Assembly (NCBI GenBank): GCA_026387935.1 | Contig: JAPLKU010000015.1 | Location: 35,421-99,420, forward strand | Reading direction: 5' to 3' | DNA length: 64,000 nucleotides | Source: Gemmatimonadota bacterium | GTDB lineage: Bacteria; Gemmatimonadota; Gemmatimonadetes; Gemmatimonadales; Gemmatimonadaceae | Shown here: piece by piece, positions 35,440-42,832 of the stretch | Layout of the letters: each line of letters starts with the position of its first letter | Position numbering within the stretch: the first letter of the stretch is position 1 | Notes under the pieces: generated by a model | The model's database searches: none | What the model was told of the DNA's origin: nothing | What the model saw: the letters and a program-made list of their open reading frames with translations, nothing else | Position numbers and translations under genes: made by a program

Positions 35440-35748
35440 CATTGGCCGTCGCGAAGCCTCCATTCACTGTCGCGAAGGCTCCATCGGCGTCGTGAATACT
35501 CCAATTGCCGTCGCGAAGACGCATTGGCCGTCGAGAAGACTCCATTGGCCGTCGCGAAGACTCATTGGCCGGCGCGAATGTTTCATTCGGCGTCGCGAAG
35601 GCTCCATTCGGCGGCGCGAAGGCTCCGTTCGGCGGCGCGAAGGCTCACTGGCCGTCGCGAAGAGTCCATTTGGCGGCGCGAAGGCTCCATTCGGCGTCGC
35701 GAAGGCTCCATTCACCGTCGCGAAGGCTCCATTCGCGCCGTGAAGGAC
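35440..35748. repeat. 21-bp tandem repeat array, 15 units
   Basis: Fifteen head-to-tail units of 20-21 bp, the last one partial, start at 35440, 35461, 35482, 35502, 35522, 35543, 35563, 35584, 35605, 35626, 35646, 35667, 35688, 35709 and 35730. The consensus begins CATTCGGCG and ends AAGGCTC, with TCGCGA (or GCGCGA) in the middle. Units differ by one to five substitutions; four are 20 bp. There are no spacers, so this is not a CRISPR array. It fills most of the 491-base gap between the divergent cytochrome and kinase genes. Translation of the minus strand gives seven-residue periods such as AFATPNG, but unit-length changes break each frame. Confidence 0.9.
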
Positions 35749-35844
35749 ATTTGCACAGCCGGAGATGACGATTTGCTGGCCGACCCTTCGTTTCGCCCGT
35801 ACTTTAGGCGCACTGTCCGCTCTTCCCGACACTCCCCGCCCGAT

Positions 35845-38541
35845 ATGAACCCCCTCGATCAACTCACCGCGGCGCTCGCCGACCGTTACGAAGTAGAGCA
35901 CGAGATCGGCGCCGGCGGCATGGCGACGGTCTACCTCGCGCGCGACCTCAAGCACAACCGCCGCGTGGCGCTCAAGGTGCTGAAGCCTGAACTCGGCGCG
36001 GTGCTCGGCGTGGAGCGGTTCCTCTCCGAGATCTAGGTCACGGCCAACCTGCAGCACCCCAACCTGCTGCCGCTGTTCGACAGCGGCGACGCGAACGGGC
36101 TGCTGTTCTATGTGATGCCCTTCGTGGAGGGCGAGACGCTGCGCGCGCGGCTGGACCGTGAGAAACAGTTGCCGGTAGATGAAGCCGTGCGCCTCGCGGT
36201 CGCGATGGCTGGCGCGCTGGACTATGCGCACGGCAACGGCGTGATCCACCGCGACATGAAGCCGGAGAATGTGCTGCTGCAGGCGGGGCAGCCAGTCATC
36301 GCGGACTTCGGCATCGCGCTCGCGGTGAGCAACGCGGGTGGCGCGCGGGTGACGCAGACGGGCCTCAGCCTCGGTACCCCGCAGTACATGAGCCCCGAGC
36401 AGGCGACGGGCGACCGTGTGATCGACGCGCGCACGGACATCTATTCGCTCGCCGCGATGACGTACGAGATGCTCACGGGCGAGCCGCCGCACACCGGCAC
36501 GAGCGCACAGGCGATCATCGCGAAACTGATGATCGAGGATGTGCGGCCGCTGACCGTGCTCAGGCGTGCTGTGCCGCCGCACGTGGACGCGGCGGTGCGA
36601 CATGGGCTGGAGAAACTCGCGGCGGACAGGTTTGAAAAGGCCGGCGACTTTGCCGCCGCACTCACGGGGGCGCGGCCGTTCGTGATGGCGGGAGCGACGA
36701 CGGCGGCCGTTGGGTCCCATTCGGCGCCGACGCAACGGGCAACGGCACGACTCAAGGCGCTGACCGGATCGCTCGCTGTGGCCGCGCTGGCGTTTGCGGG
36801 CGCCGCGCTCTGGCTCGCGACTCGGCCGGTGCCGCCGCAGCCCGCCGCGCGCTTTGCCCTCGGCCTGCCCGACAGCGTCGGGCTCTATGACGGCGGCGGA
36901 ACGCATCTCGCGTTTTCGCGCGACGGCACGAAGCTCGTCATCGTCGGCATCAAGAACGGCAAGCGCGCGTTGTATGTCCGCCGGATCGAGGATCCGGTCG
37001 CCCAGCCGGTGCCCGGGGGTGACGCCGGAGCCGGCGGCTCGGGCAATGTTTCGCCGACCTTCTCACCGAACGGCGACTGGATCGTGTACGAGGTGGGCCG
37101 CGTTATGAAGAAGATCCCGACCGCCGGCGGCACGGCGCAGGTGCTGTCCGACTCGGGGGGCGCCAGCAGCTGGGGCGACCGCAACACGCTTGCATATTCC
37201 CATAGCGGCGCCCTGTGGCTGGGCACGCCGGACGGGCGCGACGGCAAACTGCTCGCGCGGCCCGATACGGCCGCGGGTGTGTACAGCATTCAGTGGCCGG
37301 AGGTCCTGCCTGGTGGCGAATTCGCGCTCGTGGCGCTGCAAAAAAGCAGCCGCGCTCAGTTTCCAGACTCCCTGCGGCTGGGCGTTGTTTCACTGACGAC
37401 CGGCGTTGTCGAAGACTTGGGGCAGTACGGGACGAATCCGCACTACTCCGGCACCGGGCACATCGTTTTTGGTCGCGTGCCGAACATGGTGTTCGTCGCG
37501 CCCTTCTCGCTCCGAAAGCGCGCGATCACGGGTCCGGCGTCATTGTTGCTGCAGAAAATCTGGCAGGGTTCCGGCGGGGCGACCGCCTTCACGGTGTCGA
37601 GCAACGGAGCGCTTGCCTACCATGAGGGACGGCAGAGCCTGGGGCGGGATCTTGTCATAGTCGATCGTTCCGGCACCGGGCAACGGATCCCTACCGAGGT
37701 GGTGGCGTTCGGGTACCCCCGCGTTTCGCCGGATGGCCGAAGGATCGCAGCGGAAGTGCGCTCGTCTGCCGGTCCATACGGCATCTCAGTGGTCGACGTG
37801 GCCACCGGAGCGCGCGAGCGATTGGCCGCTGACGATTCCGGTCGGGTGCCCGAATGGACGCGTGACGGCACCCGCGTGCTGTTCAAGAACCGGGGCCAAG
37901 TCATTCAACGTGCGCCAGACCGGAGCCGCCCCGACACTGTGCTGGTCAACGATGCGTTGGCGGATGCGCGCGGAATCGGCACTCCTGTTCCGGGTTCCGC
38001 ACACGCGCTGGCGGCGATGGAGTTTCGGGATGCAACGACCGGGCGATGGCGCATATCGCTCTCGCCGATGGATTCCATGGCGACGTTTCGGCCGTTCGTG
38101 GCCGGGTCGTCGAATAACATCGGTCCGACGATTTCCGCGGACGGTCGTGTGCTGGCGTGGGTGTCGGACGAATCGGGTACGCAGCAGGTGTATGCGCAGC
38201 CTATTCCGGGCCCCGGTGCGCGCGTTCAGGTATCGATAGCCGGTGGTACGGAGCCGGTCTGGTCACGGACCGGCGCCACACTCTACTATCGCGGGCCATC
38301 CCGGATCATGTCGGCCGAGATTGCGGGGCCCCCACTGAGTGTTGGCCGTCGGGATTCGCTCTTTGTGGACGAGTGGGTTCGCGAGCCCGCTGGCGGAACC
38401 CGCCAGTGGGACGTGTTTCCCAACGGCAAGCAGTTCGTCATGGTGCGGTCACCACAGAGTTCGACTGACGGCGCGTACGTGGTCCTCAACTGGCCGCAGC
38501 TGAAGGCCGCGAAGGGGGGGGGCGGCGTGCCGGAGCGGTAG
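35845..38541 (+). pseudogene. PknB-type Ser/Thr kinase with PD40 propeller, interrupted by TAG
   Basis: The frame opens with MNPLDQLTAALADRYEVEHE and holds the glycine loop IGAGGMATVYLARD and the lysine motif VALKVLKPE. After FLSEI comes an in-frame TAG (36034-36036), and the same frame continues at once with VTANLQHPNLLPLFDSG. Later features are intact: HRDMKPENVLL near residue 135, the DFGIAL magnesium loop, GTPQYMSPEQ, a membrane helix near residues 311-328, and a periplasmic PD40/WD40-like propeller. Related kinases usually have Lys in this position (my recollection of the EIKVTANLQHP pattern), so a single AAG to TAG change would explain it. Readthrough or a restart at ATG 36112 would give at best a kinase without its ATP loop. 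Confidence 0.82.
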
Positions 38542-38557
38542 CGCCGCGCGCGCTCCC

Positions 38558-39703
38558 TCACACCACGTTGTATTCCCCCGCGCCAAACTTCCGCCACCGG
38601 AGCGGCGCGATGTCCACGGTGTGCGCGGCGCCGTCGAGCATCTCTTCCGACACGGCCAGCCCCGCGGCCGGCCCATGCATCAGGCCGTGGCCGCTGAACC
38701 CGGTGCATGAGTACAGGTTCTCCACCTGCGGCAGCTTGCCGATGATCGGCTGGTCGTCGGGCGTCACTTCGTACAGCCCCGCCCATTCGTGGGCGATCGC
38801 TGACTCGGCGAGCATCGGAAGGCGCTCCATCGCCGCGGCGACGTGCACCTCGCGCCACGCTTCGTCCACGGTGGTGTCGAACCCCGGTTGCTCGGCGTGA
38901 TTCGACATGCCGGTCAGGATCGCGCCGCCTTCGTAGTGGAAGTAGAGCGATTGTGCGAAATCAATCACGAATGGAAACGCGCGCGTGAGCCCTGTGATGG
39001 GCGCCGTGACGGCGATCTGGCGCTTGATGGGCACGACAGGGATGTCCACGCCGAGTGATTTGCCCACCGCGCCAGACCAGGGGCCAGCCGCGAGGAGGAA
39101 CGTACCGCCGCTGATGTCGCCGGCCGTGGTGTGGAGCGCCTCGATCACGCCGCTCTTCACGTTCGCGCCCGTGACGCGCACGCCCGATCGCAACGTGGCG
39201 CCCGCGCGTGATGCGCCGCGCACGTAGCCCTGAAGGACCGCGTTCGGGTCCACGAGCCCGTCGCGCTCGTAGAACGTCGCGCCGATGATGCCATCGAGAT
39301 TCACCTGTGGCGCCATCTCCGCGATCTCACTCGGTGAGAGCCACTTCGTCATCACGCCGTGCGCGTGCTGCACGGCCACGTTGCGCTGGAATGCGGCGAC
39401 GTCCTTGTCGGAGCTGAGCAGGAAGAGGTAGCCGCAGGGGTTGTACGCCACCGGCTGCTCAAACTCCTCCTCGAAGCGCTGGAGCATCGAGAGGCTCAGC
39501 TTCGAGAGCTCGATGTTCACGCCAGTGGAGAACTGGTGGCGGAACCCGCCGGCGTTGAGGGCGGTGGAGCCGGTGCCGAAGAACTGCTCGGCCTCGAGCA
39601 GCGTGACCTTCGCGCCGCGGCGCGCGAGATGATACGCCGCGCTCATCCCCATGACGCCGCCGCCGATAATGACGACGTCGGAGTGCGTGTTGTTGCTGGA
39701 CAT
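38558..39703 (-). CDS. FAD-dependent oxidoreductase (DAO family)
   Basis: A 381-residue flavoprotein of the glycine/sarcosine-oxidase and D-amino-acid-dehydrogenase type. The N-terminal Rossmann motif DVVIIGGGVMGMSAAYHLARRG is followed by LLEAEQFFGTGSTALNAGG, the FAD-binding region. TFLLAAGPWSGAV and the C-terminal GFSGHGLMHGPAAGLAVSE are also typical of the family. It probably oxidises a secondary or primary amine in the cytosol and passes electrons to oxygen or a quinone; the substrate is not inferable. No signal peptide. The gene is 40 bases from gamma-glutamyltransferase on the same strand, so the two may be co-transcribed. Confidence 0.88.
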   Translation of the reverse strand: MSSNNTHSDVVIIGGGVMGMSAAYHLARRGAKVTLLEAEQFFGTGSTALNAGGFRHQFSTGVNIELSKLSLSMLQRFEEEFEQPVAYNPCGYLFLLSSDKDVAAFQRNVAVQHAHGVMTKWLSPSEIAEMAPQVNLDGIIGATFYERDGLVDPNAVLQGYVRGASRAGATLRSGVRVTGANVKSGVIEALHTTAGDISGGTFLLAAGPWSGAVGKSLGVDIPVVPIKRQIAVTAPITGLTRAFPFVIDFAQSLYFHYEGGAILTGMSNHAEQPGFDTTVDEAWREVHVAAAMERLPMLAESAIAHEWAGLYEVTPDDQPIIGKLPQVENLYSCTGFSGHGLMHGPAAGLAVSEEMLDGAAHTVDIAPLRWRKFGAGEYNVV

Positions 39704-39743
39704 TGGTCGCGATGAGAGTCGGATTGTGTTGATGGCGCGGTGG

Positions 39744-41501
39744 CTACGGTCGTTTCTTCGCAGGCGCCATCGGCGCTACGGGCGCCCCTTCAGGAATCGC
39801 CGCGCCGTCGTGCCGCGGCTCACTGGCCCCGAAGTGGATCCCCTTGCTGTCGGACATCACCGCCTGGCCGTAGCCGTAGGTGTCGGTGAAGCGGCCGTTC
39901 GATTCCCGCACCTCGTGCCCCATCGCTTTGAGCGCCGCGCGCGTCGCGGCGGGGGTCGTCGATTCGACGTCCACATCGCAACCGTCAAAGTTTCGCTTGC
40001 TGAACCGCGGTGCCTCGAGCGCCTGCTGAATGTTCATTCCGAAGTCCGCAATGTTGCTCACGAACTGCGCGTGCGCCTGCGACTGGTTCCACCCGCCCAT
40101 GATGCCGAAGCCGATCTTCACGTTGCCGCGCTCCATGAAGGCGGGGATGATCGTGTGCAGCGGGCGCTTCCGAGGCGCAATCGTGTTCGGCTGGTTTTTC
40201 TCGAGCGTGAAGAGCCCGCCGCGGTTGTGCAGCACGAATCCGGTGCCCGGTGCGACGAGTCCCGAGCCGAACAACGAGTAGTTGCTCTGGATGAGCGAGA
40301 CGATGTTGCCGTCCTTGTCGATCGTGGTCAGGTAGATCGTTTCGCTGCCGCTCTTCTCGAAACCGCCGGCGAGTGCAACCGGTTCCACCTTGCACGCGGC
40401 CTTGGCCGGATCGATGAGCTTCGCGCGCGCGTCGGCGTTGGCGCTGCTCATCAGCTGGTCCACCGGCAGCTTCGAGAACTTCGGGTCGCCGATGTACCGG
40501 AGCAGGTCGGCGTAGGCGAGCTTCTTGGCCTCGATCTCGACGTGCATCGCCCTGGTGCTCAGGAATCCGTACTCCGCGATGGGATAGCGCTGCATGATGT
40601 TGAGCATCATCAGCGCAGCCATGCCCTGGCTGTTGGGCGGGAGTTCGTGCACCGTCCAGCCGCGATACGTGGTCGTCATCGTGTTCACCCACTCAGGCGC
40701 GAACTCAGTGAGGTCAGCGGCGGTCATCGTGCCGCCTTCGCCGTTGATCGTGGCGAGCATCGCGTCGGCAGTCGGGCCGGTGTAGAAGCCCTTCTTGCCG
40801 TTGGCTGCGGCGATACGCTTGAGTGATGCGGCGAGCCCGGGATTCCTGAACTCTTCGCCGCCCTTGGGCGCATGGCCTCCGGGCGCAAAGGTCGCCGTGA
40901 ACTCGGCGTTGCTCCCCGCCTTACGCTCCGCACCGGTCCAGTTGCGTGCCGTCACTTCACCGACAGGGAAGCCGTTCTCGGCGTAGTAAATGGCCGGCGC
41001 GAGCAGTTCGTCGAAGCTCTTCGTGCCCAACTTTTCCCGCATCGCGTCCCAGCCCGCGATCATCCCGGGCACCGTGACACTCCAGACGCCGTTCTGCGGC
41101 ATGCGGCCATTGGCGCTCTTCGCGCGCACGAGATCGTCGGTCACTCCGCTCGCGGCCCAGCCGCTCGCGTTCAGGCCGGTCACCTTGCCCGTCTTTGCTT
41201 CATATATGATCGCAAATAAATCACCGCCGATGCCGTTCATCATCGGCTCGGTGACGCCCATGACCGCGTTCGCCGCGATGGCAGCGTCGATCGCGTTACC
41301 GCCGGCGGCGAGAATCTGGGCGCCAGCCTGCGAGGCGAGGGGCTGCGTAGTGGCGACGATGCCGAGCTTCGTGGCGATCATCGAGCGGCCGGTGACGACG
41401 AGGGGCGCCTGGGGAGACGCCTGGGCCGACACCCGAGTGGACGTTGTCGCGGCGGCCACGATCGAAACGGCGAGAACAACAAAGGAACGAAGGCTGGGCA
41501 T
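39744..41501 (-). CDS. ggt: Gamma-glutamyltransferase
   Basis: A 585-residue periplasmic proenzyme that cleaves glutathione and other gamma-glutamyl compounds. Signal peptide (SFVVLAVSIVAAATTSTRVSAQ). The large-subunit motifs are GIVATTQPLASQAGAQIL, GGNAIDAAIAANAVMGV, EPMMNGIGGDLFAI and GVWSVTVPGMIAGWD. Autocleavage would occur before the Thr in YLTTIDKDGNIVSLIQS, which becomes the catalytic nucleophile. The end MGGWNQSQAHAQFVSNI is also conserved. I chose the ATG at 41499-41501. Its start region is divergent from msrBA with 90 bases between. Confidence 0.92.
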   Translation of the reverse strand: MPSLRSFVVLAVSIVAAATTSTRVSAQASPQAPLVVTGRSMIATKLGIVATTQPLASQAGAQILAAGGNAIDAAIAANAVMGVTEPMMNGIGGDLFAIIYEAKTGKVTGLNASGWAASGVTDDLVRAKSANGRMPQNGVWSVTVPGMIAGWDAMREKLGTKSFDELLAPAIYYAENGFPVGEVTARNWTGAERKAGSNAEFTATFAPGGHAPKGGEEFRNPGLAASLKRIAAANGKKGFYTGPTADAMLATINGEGGTMTAADLTEFAPEWVNTMTTTYRGWTVHELPPNSQGMAALMMLNIMQRYPIAEYGFLSTRAMHVEIEAKKLAYADLLRYIGDPKFSKLPVDQLMSSANADARAKLIDPAKAACKVEPVALAGGFEKSGSETIYLTTIDKDGNIVSLIQSNYSLFGSGLVAPGTGFVLHNRGGLFTLEKNQPNTIAPRKRPLHTIIPAFMERGNVKIGFGIMGGWNQSQAHAQFVSNIADFGMNIQQALEAPRFSKRNFDGCDVDVESTTPAATRAALKAMGHEVRESNGRFTDTYGYGQAVMSDSKGIHFGASEPRHDGAAIPEGAPVAPMAPAKKRP

Positions 41502-41591
41502 TGCGGATAGATAAGGTAGGAGTCGAATGTGAAGGTACGATTGGCTGTAACGGCGGGCGAGGGGTTGACGTAGAACGAGGAGTGACGACCG

Positions 41592-42719
41592 ATGCATGAA
41601 CCGAGTGGATCGACCCGACGCCAGTTCCTGATCGCGACCGCTGTCGCGGGCGGATCGGCCTGGTTTCTCTGGCCTGACCGGGGCGCAGCGTTCGATGACA
41701 GCCCGCCTTACTCTGGCCCGGTTGGCGAAGTCACGATCACGGAGTTCTCACCGGGAGGCGTATCCGCCGGCGCGGTCACGCTTCCGAAAGTGATCAAGAC
41801 CGACGCGCAGTGGCGGCGTCAGCTCTCTCCGCTCGGCTATGTGGTGCTGCGCAAGTTCGACGACGAGACTCCCTTCAGCGGCGCGTTCCACAAGAATCAC
41901 GAAGCGGGCATCTACCGCTGCGCGGCGTGCGACACGCCGGTATTCGGCTCCGCCGACAAGTTCGACACGAATACGGGCTGGCCGAGCTTCACCAAGCCGC
42001 TTGCCGCCGCCAACATCGCGATTGTGCAGCACGGCATGTTGCCGCAGGCCATCGTGTGCGCGCGGTGTGAGTCATTCCTCGGCGACCTGTTCGATGATGG
42101 CCCGCAGCCGACGGGGCTCCGGCACTGCATCAATTCAGTATCGCTGCGCTTTGTGCCCGCGAATACACCGCGCTCTGCGACGGCGGTGTTTGCCGGTGGC
42201 TGCTTCTGGGGTGTGGACGCCGTGTACAAGCACACCCGCGGTGTGCTGAGCGTGACGTCGGGCTACGCCGGAGGTGCGGCCTCCACTGCGAACTACGAAA
42301 CCGTGAGCGATGGAGCGAGTGGCCACGCCGAGTCCGTGCGCGTGATATACGATCCATCACTCATAGCGTATGAAACGCTACTGAAGGTGTTCTTCCTCGT
42401 CGCGCACGATCCGACGCAACTCAATCGCCAGGGGCCTGACACCGGTCCGCAGTATCGGTCGTCGATCTTCGTCGTCGATGCGGCGCAAAAAGTGGCAGCC
42501 GAAACGGCGGTCGCGAACCTCGAGAAGATGAAGCTCTTCAACCGGAAGATTGTCACGGCCGTCGTGCCGCTCGACAAGTTTTATCCGGCTGAAGCGTACC
42601 ATCAGAACTACCTCGCGCTGCATCCCAACGAACCGTACATCCGCTACAACGACATTCCAAAGGTTGAGGCGTTGAAGGCCGAGTTCACGGAGCTCTATCG
42701 CGAGAACGTTGCGTCGTGA
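41592..42719 (+). CDS. msrBA: Fused methionine sulfoxide reductase MsrB-MsrA with Tat signal
   Basis: A 375-residue protein that reduces both stereoisomers of methionine sulfoxide. A twin-arginine signal STRRQFLIATAVAGG lies at residues 7-21, so it is predicted to be exported folded. The MsrB domain comes first, with zinc ligands YRCAACDTPVFGS and CARCESFLGD, TGWPSF and the catalytic Cys in RHCINSVSLRF. MsrA follows with AGGCFWGVDAVYKHT. The order B then A is the less common fusion. AGGAG precedes the start by about ten bases. It would repair oxidised methionines in periplasmic proteins. Confidence 0.92.
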   Translation: MHEPSGSTRRQFLIATAVAGGSAWFLWPDRGAAFDDSPPYSGPVGEVTITEFSPGGVSAGAVTLPKVIKTDAQWRRQLSPLGYVVLRKFDDETPFSGAFHKNHEAGIYRCAACDTPVFGSADKFDTNTGWPSFTKPLAAANIAIVQHGMLPQAIVCARCESFLGDLFDDGPQPTGLRHCINSVSLRFVPANTPRSATAVFAGGCFWGVDAVYKHTRGVLSVTSGYAGGAASTANYETVSDGASGHAESVRVIYDPSLIAYETLLKVFFLVAHDPTQLNRQGPDTGPQYRSSIFVVDAAQKVAAETAVANLEKMKLFNRKIVTAVVPLDKFYPAEAYHQNYLALHPNEPYIRYNDIPKVEALKAEFTELYRENVAS

Positions 42720-42733
42720 TGACACACACTGTC

Positions 42734-42756
42734 CTCGCGGCCGCCGCGGCCGCGAG
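42734..42756. repeat. 23-bp GC-only-rich palindrome
   Basis: CTCGCGGCCGC and GCGGCCGCGAG flank a single C, 15 bases after the msrBA stop. Flanking GTC and GAC extend the symmetry imperfectly. Confidence 0.8.
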
Positions 42757-42773
42757 CGCGCAGGACTGAAAAC

Positions 42774-42814
42774 GAATCGGCCGGCCGCGATACCCATTCG
42801 CGACCGGCCGATTC
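42774..42814. terminator. Hairpin between convergent msrBA and metalloprotease genes
   Basis: GAATCGGCCGG, then CCGCGA, pairs with TCGCGA, then CCGGCCGATTC, around the loop TACCCAT. It is preceded by GAAAAC and followed by ACTTTC. It probably terminates transcription in both directions. Confidence 0.8.
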
Positions 42815-42832
42815 ACTTTCAGGGCTTCGAGA

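Noticed and set aside
35440..35748. CRISPR array
   Set aside because: The units follow each other without spacers, vary in sequence and have no cas genes nearby.
35464..36906. Minus-strand frame of 480 codons through the repeat array and kinase
   Set aside because: It only stays open because the 21-bp repeats lack stops and the kinase is GC-rich; no conserved motif and no credible start.
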